Assembly: GCA_001820655.1 (NCBI GenBank)
Contig: MHQM01000051.1
Location: 1 to 24,221, forward strand
DNA: 24,221 nucleotides
Direction of reading: 5' to 3'
From: Candidatus Sungbacteria bacterium RIFCSPHIGHO2_02_FULL_52_23
Lineage (GTDB): Bacteria > Patescibacteriota > Minisyncoccia > Sungbacterales > HO2-52-23
Made by a program: the position numbers and the translations under genes. The notes below the pieces were generated by a model that saw only the letters and a program-made list of their open reading frames with translations, had not been told where the DNA came from and made no database searches. Shown here one piece after another: positions 13,184 to 19,049 of this stretch (its first letter is position 1; each line of letters starts with the position of its first letter).

Positions 13184-13225
13184 TTCATTACAACACTCAT
13201 ACGATCGTATGAGTGTTGTAATGAA
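13184..13225. repeat. 42-bp perfect palindrome downstream of the PaaX/Cas2-like gene
   Basis: This is a second copy of the palindrome at 12515-12562; the inner 40 bp are identical and only the outer bases differ. It starts 26 nt after the stop codon. With no T run it is not a convincing terminator. Confidence 0.95.
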
Positions 13226-13324
13226 AGCGAGAAATCTGTCGTGTGGTGGATGGGTACAGTAACCTTGACATACAAGGTCTCCCTTAAGACAAATGGGTCG
13301 TAATCTAAGAGGCGATCCGTGGAG

Positions 13325-13353
13325 TTGCTTCAACCCTCCGTATCGCCTACAAT
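13325..13353 (+). promoter_or_regulatory. Possible promoter of thrS
   Basis: TTGCTT (13325-13330), a 17-nt spacer and TACAAT (13348-13353) are followed by seven nt to the ATG at 13361. The -10 is 5/6 but the -35 only 3/6. Confidence 0.45.
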
Positions 13354-13360
13354 AATCCAT

Positions 13361-15163
13361 ATGCTGGAAGTATCCCATCTTGACCCTGTCCGCCATTCGC
13401 TCGCGCATTTGCTTGCCATGGCGGTGCTCAAAAAATTCCCCAAAGCACAACTTGGTATCGGCCCCGTGATTGAGCACGGGTTTTACTATGATTTCAAACT
13501 GCCGCAGGCGATCAAAGACGAGGATCTGCCGGAGCTTGAAGCGACCATGCGCGGTATCATCGCGCAAAAGCTTGATTTTACGGGAGAGGATGTCACTGTG
13601 CAAAAAGCCCACGCGCTTTTCAAAACCCAGCCTTTCAAGCTTGATCTCATCAAAGAATTCGCAAAAGAGAGCAAACAACTCACGATTTATCACACGGGCA
13701 TTTCTACAACCTACAATCCGCCAGCCGGCGAACAACCTACAACCTCTTTCACGGATCTCTGCCGCGGAGGCCACGTCAAAAACACGTCGGAGATTAATCC
13801 CGATGCGTTTAAGCTTGACCGCATCGCGGGCGCTTACTGGCGGGGCGACGAAAAAAATCCGCAATTGACGCGGATCTATGGACTTGCGTTTGGCAGTCGC
13901 GGGGAGCTCGAAAAACACATCGCATTTCTTGAGGAGGTCAAAAAACGTGATCACAAAAAACTCGGCCCGGTGCTTGATCTTTTTACGTTTTCCGAGCTTG
14001 TCGGCCCGGGCCTCCCGCTCTGGACGCCCAAAGGCACGCTTCTGCGCGATACGCTGGACAATCTCGTATGGCAACTGCGCCGCGAAAAAGGATATGAGCG
14101 TGTGGATATCCCCCACATCACCAAAAAAGACTTGTATGAAACCAGCGGGCATTGGGATAAATTCAAAGATGAGCTTTTTCGCATCACGACGCGCGAGGGG
14201 CATCAGTTTGCCATGAAGCCGATGAATTGCCCCCATCACACACAGATATATGCGCGCAAACAATGGAGCTATCGGGAACTTCCCCAGCGGTACGCATCTA
14301 CTACCAAAGTCTACCGCGACGAGCAGACGGGCGAGCTTGCCGGACTCTCGCGCGTGCGCGCGATCACGCAAGACGATGCGCATGTATTTTGCCGCGAATC
14401 GCATGTCAAGGACGAGATCCGCGCGATCTGGGATATCGTGGCAAGGTTTTATCGCGCGGTCGGATTTGAAAAACTCGCAATCCGCCTCTCTTTGCACGAT
14501 CCCGCAGAACCCGGCAAATATCTTGGCAGTCCCGCATTATGGAAAAAAGCGGAGGAGACGCTCCGCGAGCTCGTGCGCGAGCAGGGAGCCGATGCGTTTG
14601 AAGCCCGTGGTGAAGCCGCATTTTACGGCCCCAAGATTGACTTCCTGGCGCATGATTCCCTGGGCCGCGAGTGGCAGGTTGCAACCATACAGCTTGATAT
14701 GAACCAGCCAGAGCGGTTTGATCTGTACTGTATTGACGAGGAAGGCAAAAAAGAGCGCGTCGTCATGATACACGCCGCAATCATGGGATCCATTGAGCGT
14801 TTTCTTTCCATACTCATAGAGCACTATGCGGGAGCATTCCCAATGTGGTTGGCACCGGTGCAGGCCGCGATCCTCCCGATCAATGACAAAGTCGTCGGCT
14901 ATGCCGAAGACGTAAAAAAACTGCTGGATGAAAAAGGTGTCCGCGTATCGCTTGATGCACGCAACGAATCCATCGGCAAAAAAATCAGGGAAGCCGAGCT
15001 CCAAAAAATCCCCTATCTACTCGTGATCGGCGGGCGCGAAGCGGAAGCGCGCGCAGTTGCGGTACGCGCGCGCGGAGCAGGAGATCAGGGCGCGATGCCG
15101 CTTGATGATCTTGCCCGCATGCTCGCGCGAGAGCTCGCCGCAGATATTGCCGCGGACAAGTAA
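13361..15163 (+). CDS. thrS: Threonine-tRNA ligase without the TGS domain
   Basis: This enzyme charges tRNA-Thr. From ATG 13361 it has 600 residues. It begins directly with the editing (SAD-type) domain: RHSLAHLLA holds the HxxxH and TDLCRGGHV (131-139) the CxGxH. The class II catalytic core follows: zinc ligands in MKPMNCPHHTQIY and DDAHVFC, motif 3 in IMGSIERFLSILIEHY, and the anticodon-binding domain from WLAPVQAAILPI. The N-terminal TGS domain (about 60 residues) is missing. Residues about 114-129 (ISTTYNPPAGEQPTTS) are extra compared with the family and lie just before the CRGGH motif; their DNA is a CTACAACCTAC-type simple repeat. An alternative GTG start at 13319 has AAGAGG six nt upstream and would add 14 residues; the ATG at 13361 has a -10 box seven nt upstream. 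Confidence 0.96.
   Translation: MLEVSHLDPVRHSLAHLLAMAVLKKFPKAQLGIGPVIEHGFYYDFKLPQAIKDEDLPELEATMRGIIAQKLDFTGEDVTVQKAHALFKTQPFKLDLIKEFAKESKQLTIYHTGISTTYNPPAGEQPTTSFTDLCRGGHVKNTSEINPDAFKLDRIAGAYWRGDEKNPQLTRIYGLAFGSRGELEKHIAFLEEVKKRDHKKLGPVLDLFTFSELVGPGLPLWTPKGTLLRDTLDNLVWQLRREKGYERVDIPHITKKDLYETSGHWDKFKDELFRITTREGHQFAMKPMNCPHHTQIYARKQWSYRELPQRYASTTKVYRDEQTGELAGLSRVRAITQDDAHVFCRESHVKDEIRAIWDIVARFYRAVGFEKLAIRLSLHDPAEPGKYLGSPALWKKAEETLRELVREQGADAFEARGEAAFYGPKIDFLAHDSLGREWQVATIQLDMNQPERFDLYCIDEEGKKERVVMIHAAIMGSIERFLSILIEHYAGAFPMWLAPVQAAILPINDKVVGYAEDVKKLLDEKGVRVSLDARNESIGKKIREAELQKIPYLLVIGGREAEARAVAVRARGAGDQGAMPLDDLARMLARELAADIAADK
13700..13747 (+). repeat. In-frame simple-repeat insertion in thrS
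   Basis: CTACAACCTACAA and ACAACCTACAACCTC flank a GCCAGCCGGC hairpin core. The segment is translated as a Thr/Pro/Gln-rich loop before the CRGGH zinc motif. The CTACAACCTAC unit also occurs, complemented, in the rpmF-nusB gap (about 8149-8161). Confidence 0.6.
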
Positions 15164-15186
15164 GGATGCGTCAAAAATTGAGCAAC

Positions 15187-15210
15187 AAAAAATGCTGTGT
15201 GGTACAGCAT
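15187..15210 (-). terminator. Second terminator after the signal-peptide-like gene
   Basis: On the minus strand ATGCTGT-ACCAC-ACAGCAT is followed by TTTTTTG. It backs up the stronger terminator at 15216-15257 and may also act as a weaker end for thrS on plus. Confidence 0.6.
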
Positions 15211-15215
15211 GATTT

Positions 15216-15257
15216 CTAAAAAGGGGTGCGGTGGTGATGCCGAGGCACCACCACCGC
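15216..15257 (-). terminator. Terminator of the signal-peptide-like gene
   Basis: GCGGTGGTG (15228-15236) pairs with CACCACCGC (15249-15257), and TGCC with GGCA inside, leaving one mismatch and a two-base turn. On the minus strand it is followed by CCCC and TTTTT (15221-15217). It lies 17 nt past the stop codon. Confidence 0.75.
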
Positions 15258-15274
15258 TAGCGTGACGCGGCAGG

Positions 15275-15382
15275 TTAGTCGCCGCCGTCAGCGTATGCCA
15301 CTGGGGTCTGAATGACCCCAGTACCTACGCCAACCACCGCGAGAGCAACCGCGAGCGCCACTACTCTAAGGAACTTACGCAT
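15275..15382 (-). CDS. 35-residue peptide that is almost entirely a secretion signal
   Basis: The sequence has a basic start (MRKFLR), a hydrophobic stretch of about 18 residues rich in Val, Ala and Leu, and then TPVAYADGGD. AYA is a good signal-peptidase I site, so cleavage would leave only DGGD. GGAGG lies seven nt before the ATG, one of the few clear Shine-Dalgarno sequences in this window, and it settles this start over a longer frame from 15481. The gene has its own promoter (15463-15491) and two terminators. Inside the coding sequence ACTGGGGTC/GACCCCAGT (about 15300-15322) forms a nine-pair hairpin. Options are a secreted signalling peptide, a small membrane peptide, a regulatory RNA with a chance ORF, or the remnant of a truncated secreted protein. 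I recognise no family. Confidence 0.6.
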   Translation of the reverse strand: MRKFLRVVALAVALAVVGVGTGVIQTPVAYADGGD

Positions 15383-15462
15383 AACAACACCTCCAGAGGA
15401 GAAGCTTTGTGGCCATCCATGGCCACCGAGATGACCCAAGGAACGTCCCGGGGCCAGGAGCA

Positions 15463-15491
15463 AACATACACGAAACTGCATTTTTTGTCAA
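15463..15491 (-). promoter_or_regulatory. Promoter of the signal-peptide-like gene
   Basis: The minus strand has TTGACA (15491-15486), a 17-nt spacer and TATGTT (15468-15463). The -35 is perfect and the -10 4/6. The transcript would start near 15456, with a leader of about 75 nt, and end near 15217. A GTGGCCAT/ATGGCCAC inverted repeat (about 15409-15426) lies in the leader just before the Shine-Dalgarno. Confidence 0.7.
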
Positions 15492-15519
15492 GCATGATAA
15501 GCTTTTCTTCATCTCCCCT

Positions 15520-16443
15520 ATGCCTATAAACAAGTCTAAAAACTCTCTTTCTTCCCATAGATACGCCGTTATTGTCGTTGTAGGCCCCACGGCGTCGGGT
15601 AAGTCTTCTCTTGCGGTACAGCTTGCCAGAAAATTTAACGGCGAAATCATATCCGCGGACTCGCGGCAGGTGTATCGGGGGCTTGATATCGGCACGGGCA
15701 AAGTGACTGCAAAAGAAATGGCGGGCATCCCCCACCATCTGCTTGATGTCGCATCTCCCCGCCGGACATTTACTGCGGCGCAGTTTAAAAGCCGCGCCGA
15801 GCGCGCGATCCGCGACATCGCACTCCGCGGCAAGCTCCCCATCATCGCGGGCGGCACTGCGTTTTGGATAGACGCGCTTATCTATAACCTCTCGCTCCCC
15901 GAAGTGAAGCCAGACACGCGCCTCCGCCACCTGCTTGAGAAAAAAACTCCCGCAGAGCTTTTCACCATGCTCAAACGGCTGGATCCGCGCCGCGCGGCAC
16001 ATATCGAGCGCAAAAATCCGCGCAGGCTTATCCGCGCGATTGAAATCGCGCGGGCGCTTGGACGTGTGCCGAAACTCAAACGCCAACCCGCGTATGACGC
16101 GCTCTGGATCGGCATCCATCAACCCTATGAGACCCGATCTCATAGGGTTGATGGACGAGTTTCTGGGATGATCCTGCAGGGGCTTATCGCGGAGACAAAA
16201 AAACTCCTCCGACAAGGAATGAGTAAAAAACGTGTCCGCGAATTTGGGTTTGAATACGCCGCAGCGCGAGATGCGATTGAAAAACGTATTCCCATCACGG
16301 AACTCGCGCCTCGCATTATCCGCGATACGACACGCTACGCCCGCCGCCAGATGCGATGGTGGAAGCGCAATTCCGAAATCCGATGGATCAGCGATCCCCG
16401 AAAAGCCGTGCAGCTCGCGCGATCATTTCTGAAAAAAAACTGA
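15520..16443 (+). CDS. miaA: tRNA dimethylallyltransferase MiaA with a palindrome-encoded segment
   Basis: MiaA attaches a dimethylallyl group to A37 of tRNAs that read U-starting codons. The 307-residue protein has the P-loop GPTASGKSSLA, the substrate motif ISADSRQVYRGLDIGTGK, IPHHLLDV and GGTAFWIDAL, plus the C-terminal TRYARRQMRWWKR. The ATG at 15520 is chosen because the conserved region begins about 15 residues later; the longer open frame upstream crosses the minus-strand peptide's promoter. Residues about 200-211 (HQPYETRSHRVD) are encoded by a 37-bp copy of the transposase palindrome. By eye against the family pattern (GLDxPREELYxRIxxRV) the length is unchanged, so the palindrome seems to have replaced native codons. 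The gene end overlaps the DivIC-like gene by 56 nt, tail to tail. Confidence 0.95.
   Translation: MPINKSKNSLSSHRYAVIVVVGPTASGKSSLAVQLARKFNGEIISADSRQVYRGLDIGTGKVTAKEMAGIPHHLLDVASPRRTFTAAQFKSRAERAIRDIALRGKLPIIAGGTAFWIDALIYNLSLPEVKPDTRLRHLLEKKTPAELFTMLKRLDPRRAAHIERKNPRRLIRAIEIARALGRVPKLKRQPAYDALWIGIHQPYETRSHRVDGRVSGMILQGLIAETKKLLRQGMSKKRVREFGFEYAAARDAIEKRIPITELAPRIIRDTTRYARRQMRWWKRNSEIRWISDPRKAVQLARSFLKKN
16117..16153 (+). repeat. REP-like palindrome copy inside miaA
   Basis: Sixteen-bp perfect arms CATCAACCCTATGAGA/TCTCATAGGGTTGATG surround the loop CCCGA. The core equals the copies around the transposase gene 10 kb away and is read in the same frame as in the transposase (PYETRSHRV here, SYETRSHRI there). 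Confidence 0.85.
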
Positions 16444-16771
16444 CGATACCCGCCCAATATCCCGTACCCACGGTTTTATCCTGTCCTGCCTGCTCCGGCA
16501 CGACCACCACGACAGTCTCGCCCCGTTTTTTCAAATTGAGCTTTTCTTTTGCCTCGCGTTCAATCGCTTCCGGAGTCTCAAGCTCCGCAATACGCGCAGT
16601 AAGCCGGGCCTTCTCCGCAGCGAGTGCTGCGATCTTTTCCTCACCCCTGCGGGCCTCGCTCCGCAGAGCCATAGTCTCGCGCGTGATGCGTACTGCCCCG
16701 ACCAACACGGCCGCGGCAAGACAGATAAAGAGAATATTGAGCGGTAACGAATCTTTGATCTTCTCCCACAT
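16388..16771 (-). CDS. FtsB/DivIC-like septum formation initiator
   Basis: The 127-residue protein has a single N-terminal membrane span (about 12-27, NILFICLAAAVLVGAV). A coiled coil of about 45 residues (ALRSEARRGEEKIAALAAEKARLTARIAELE in pieces) follows, then PEAIEREAKEKLNLKKRGETVVVVV. The PEAIEREAREKLxLxKPGE pattern is the hallmark of FtsB/DivIC proteins, which bridge FtsL/FtsQ in the divisome. A C-terminal extension of about 30 residues contains a second moderately hydrophobic stretch (YWAGIVSFFSEMIARAA). The start lies 18 nt from the start of a divergent small membrane peptide. The 3' end overlaps miaA by 56 nt in antisense. Confidence 0.88.
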   Translation of the reverse strand: MWEKIKDSLPLNILFICLAAAVLVGAVRITRETMALRSEARRGEEKIAALAAEKARLTARIAELETPEAIEREAKEKLNLKKRGETVVVVVPEQAGQDKTVGTGYWAGIVSFFSEMIARAARLFGDR

Positions 16772-16783
16772 ATTTGTTATGAT
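16755..16783 (+). promoter_or_regulatory. Promoter of the 35-residue membrane peptide
   Basis: TTGATC (16755-16760), a 17-nt spacer and TATGAT (16778-16783) are followed by six nt to the ATG at 16790. The -10 is 5/6 and the -35 4/6. It overlaps the first codons of the divergent DivIC-like gene. Confidence 0.6.
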
Positions 16784-16789
16784 ACCGCC

Positions 16790-16897
16790 ATGTTTGCAAA
16801 ACGCAAAAAACTGAACTACATCTGGATCACCATCGCAACGCTTGCGACAATCTCAATGGTGGCTTTCCTTTTCCTTCCGCTCATCGCCTCACGATAA
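16790..16897 (+). CDS. 35-residue single-span membrane peptide
   Basis: The sequence starts MFAKRKKLNYIW, a strongly basic head, and continues as one hydrophobic span of about 22 residues (ITIATLATISMVAFLFLPLI) ending ASR. The positive-inside rule predicts a cytoplasmic N-terminus. The gene is divergent from the DivIC-like gene with only 18 nt between the two start codons, suggesting a link to the envelope or division. The predicted start of transcription falls on the ATG itself (TATGAT six nt upstream), and there is no Shine-Dalgarno. Frame, charge pattern and promoter make it more than a chance ORF, but 35 codons are too few to be sure. Confidence 0.6.
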   Translation: MFAKRKKLNYIWITIATLATISMVAFLFLPLIASR

Positions 16898-17086
16898 AGG
16901 TTCCTCGCGGTTGCCTCCGAGGTATTGTCGGGACTCGCTTCGCTCGCGCATCGTCCCGATATATCGGGACGGTATTGAACCTTTGATGCGTCTCGCACGG
17001 ATGAAATGCGAGCAAGCTCGCATTTCGCTCCTCGCTAGACGCAATAAAGAGATTCATGGAATCCTGTTTGAAGTCGGACTTCAAAC
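16897..17086. repeat. Cluster of hairpins downstream of lepA
   Basis: Four nested or successive inverted repeats fill this gap. AAAGGTTC/GAACCTTT encloses about 88 bp (16896-16984). CGTCCCGATA/TATCGGGACG is a perfect 20-bp palindrome (16952-16971). GAAATGCGAGC/GCTCGCATTTC (17003-17026) lies inside a GCGTCT/AGACGC outer pair. GTTTGAAGTC/GACTTCAAAC (17066-17086) lies just after the lepA stop. None has a T run. The CCCGATATATCGGG core resembles the hairpin in the rrn leader (about 1533-1550). Confidence 0.7.
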
Positions 17087-17090
17087 ACGT

Positions 17091-18992
17091 CTAGTCCTCG
17101 CGACGGTGCAGTTTGAAAAAGATTTCCGGCGGGATCGTAACACGGCCTGTTTCTTTCAGGCGTTTTTTGCCTTTCTGCTGTTTTTTCCAAAGCTTCATTT
17201 TGCGCGTGCGGTCGCCGCCGTACATATGCGCCGTGACGTCTTTTTTGACAGCCGCGATCGTCTCGCGTGCGATGATGCGCCCTTCCACGACCGCCTGAAG
17301 TGCTACCGCAAAAAGCTCTTTTGGTAGAAGCTCTTTGAGGGCCGCAAGGCGCGCACGCGCGAGCACATATACCTGATCGCGTGGCACCACTTCGGCAAGC
17401 GACGGCTGGGTCTCGCCTGCGATCAAAATTTCAAGCACTACCAGATCGCAGGCGCGGTACCCGATGGGCGCGTATGAGAACGAAGCGAATCCGTGCGATG
17501 CGCTTTTTAATCTGTCGTAAAAGTCCACGATCACTTCGCGCAATGGAGCCTCAAATTCAATCAGCATGCGCTCGCCCGTCAGCGTGTGCGTGCGCGTCAT
17601 CGAGCCGCTCGCGGTACTGATGAGCGACGTCAACGCGCCGAGATACATCGCGGGCGTGATGGCTTCCGCACGTACCCACGGCTCCTCAATCGCGCGTATC
17701 TCATGCATGGACGGCATGCGGGCCGCAGAGAACACCGTCTCCGTCTCGCCGTCCAGCCGCGTGATACGAAACGCCACGGACGGACGCGTCAGGACCAGAT
17801 GCAGATCATATTCGCGGCGCAGGCGCTCGGCAATGATTTCCATGTGCAAAAGACCCAGGAATCCCGCGCGGAAACCGCGCCCCAAAGCACCGGAGTCTTC
17901 AGGAGCAAACGTCAGCGCGGCATCTTCAAGCTTGAGTTTGCCCAGTCCATCGCGGAGCGCGTCATACTCGTCCTGATCTTCCGGAAACAAAGACGCAAAT
18001 ACCATCGGCTCCGACTCCTTGTAGCCTTCGAGAGGCGCAACTCGCGTGTCTGCATCCGTCCGCGTTCTGTCTGCGTGAGTCCGCGCTATGATCGTATCGC
18101 CTACGCGCACACGGCTGGGCTCTTTGATACCGGTCGCGATATATCCGATCTCCCCGACTCCAAGTTCGGCGACTTCTTTGCGTTGCGGCAAAAAAACGCC
18201 GATCTCCAAAGCCTCCGCGGCCGCCTCCGATACGGCACAGTGCACGCGATCGCCTTTTTTCAGCGTGCCGTTCATAATCCGCACATGCGCGATCACGCCA
18301 AGATACGGATCGTACTTTGAATCAAAAATAAGCGCGCGGAGCGGATGCTCGCCAATAACACCGCCCGGCTGTACTGGCGGAGGCACGCGCGCGACCACCG
18401 CATCCAGAAGTTCCGCGACACCCGTCCCGTCTTTTGCCGAGACTTTCAAAATATCTTCCGGCGCGCACGAGAGCAGTCGCATGATTTCCTCTTCGCACTT
18501 GGCGATCTCGGCATGGGGCAGATCTATTTTATTGATGACGGGAATTACGGTAAGCCCCTGATTTTCGGCTAGATGCAGATTGGCAAGAGTCTGCGCCTGC
18601 ACTCCCTGTGTCGCGTCCACGAGTACGATGGCACCCTCCACCGCGGCAAGCGCGCGGGACACTTCATAGGAGAAATCCGCATGTCCCGGAGTGTCTATCA
18701 AATTCAACACAAATGTTTGTGTTGAATTTAGCGAAGAAGGAATTAGGAGTAAGGAATTAGGATCGATCGCTTTCTCATGATTCATGATTCCTGATTCATA
18801 ATTCATTCTAACGGGCTGCATTTTGATCGTGATCCCGCGTTCCCGCTCCAGGGGATGCATATCAAGATATTGCTCATGCATCTTGCGGCCCTCTACGGTC
18901 GCAGTCAACTCCAAAAACCGGTCCGCCAGCGTGGATTTGCCGTGATCTATATGTGCAAGAATGCAGAAATTTCTTATGTGCGCGCTGTCCAT
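17091..18992 (-). CDS. lepA: Elongation factor 4 (LepA) with two in-frame insertions
   Basis: LepA is a ribosome-associated GTPase. The 633-residue protein has AHIDHGKST (13-21), RERGITIK, DTPGHADF (100-107) and NKID (154-157), the LepA-specific GFRAGFLGLLHMEIIAERL, and the C-terminal block ending in MYGGDRTRKMKLWKKQQKGKKRLK. Two segments are extra compared with the family. Residues about 66-93 (NYESGIMNHEKAIDPNSLL and following) sit in the hairpin between switch I and DTPGH. Residues about 304-317 (RTHADRTRTDADTR) sit in domain 2 before LEGYKESEPMVF. Both are encoded by low-complexity repeats, yet all GTPase motifs are intact. It follows murJ on the same strand; a 33-bp hairpin lies just before the start. 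Confidence 0.96.
   Translation of the reverse strand: MDSAHIRNFCILAHIDHGKSTLADRFLELTATVEGRKMHEQYLDMHPLERERGITIKMQPVRMNYESGIMNHEKAIDPNSLLLIPSSLNSTQTFVLNLIDTPGHADFSYEVSRALAAVEGAIVLVDATQGVQAQTLANLHLAENQGLTVIPVINKIDLPHAEIAKCEEEIMRLLSCAPEDILKVSAKDGTGVAELLDAVVARVPPPVQPGGVIGEHPLRALIFDSKYDPYLGVIAHVRIMNGTLKKGDRVHCAVSEAAAEALEIGVFLPQRKEVAELGVGEIGYIATGIKEPSRVRVGDTIIARTHADRTRTDADTRVAPLEGYKESEPMVFASLFPEDQDEYDALRDGLGKLKLEDAALTFAPEDSGALGRGFRAGFLGLLHMEIIAERLRREYDLHLVLTRPSVAFRITRLDGETETVFSAARMPSMHEIRAIEEPWVRAEAITPAMYLGALTSLISTASGSMTRTHTLTGERMLIEFEAPLREVIVDFYDRLKSASHGFASFSYAPIGYRACDLVVLEILIAGETQPSLAEVVPRDQVYVLARARLAALKELLPKELFAVALQAVVEGRIIARETIAAVKKDVTAHMYGGDRTRKMKLWKKQQKGKKRLKETGRVTIPPEIFFKLHRRED
18042..18083 (-). 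repeat. In-frame repeat insertion 2 in lepA
   Basis: GTCTGCATCCGTCCGCGTTC and GTCTGCGTGAGTCCGCGC are two imperfect copies of a short repeat. The same repeat, GTCTGCGTCAGTCCGCG, is in the non-coding gap between khpA and trmD at about 2548-2564. In lepA it is translated as an Arg/Thr/Asp/Ala-rich loop. Confidence 0.65.
18701..18797 (-). repeat. In-frame repeat insertion 1 in lepA, with a palindrome at its edge
   Basis: It holds repeats of the ATTCATGATTCCTGATTCAT and GGAATTAGGAGTAAGGAATTAG types. At its edge 18701-18713 (AATTCAACACAAA) is the exact complement of 18716-18728, a 28-bp palindrome. One arm of it encodes native residues (FVLNL), so the insertion seems to have copied adjacent gene sequence in inverted orientation. 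Confidence 0.65.
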
Positions 18993-19006
18993 TTTTCTTC
19001 TGATCT

Positions 19007-19039
19007 ATAATCTATGGTCTTCGCAAGACCATAGATTAT
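19007..19039. repeat. Palindrome between murJ and lepA
   Basis: Fifteen-bp perfect arms ATAATCTATGGTCTT/AAGACCATAGATTAT surround the loop CGC. It lies 14 nt before the lepA start codon on the transcribed strand. No T run follows, so it is more likely a translation-affecting hairpin or a repeat copy than a terminator. Confidence 0.75.
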
Positions 19040-19049
19040 CTAAATTATC

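Noticed and set aside
12585..13225. CRISPR-Cas locus, from the Cas2-like domain and flanking repeats
   Set aside because: There are only two repeat copies separated by a gene, no spacers, and no cas1 or effector gene. The winged-helix N-terminus fits PaaX-type regulators.
13261..13306. Promoter TTGACA (13265) with TAATCT (13301) before thrS
   Set aside because: The spacing is 30 nt, too long for a sigma-70-type promoter; the closer TTGCTT/TACAAT pair fits better.
13226..13360. T-box leader upstream of thrS
   Set aside because: No AGGGTGGNACCGCG-type antiterminator or specifier loop is visible, and T-boxes are not expected in this lineage.
13178..14497. 439-codon minus-strand open frame
   Set aside because: It is antisense to thrS and has no family features; it is a shadow of the ThrRS reading frame.
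15275..15481. 68-codon version of the signal-peptide-like protein
   Set aside because: The longer start would lie within the promoter, upstream of the predicted transcript start; the GGAGG seven nt before the inner ATG supports the 35-residue form.
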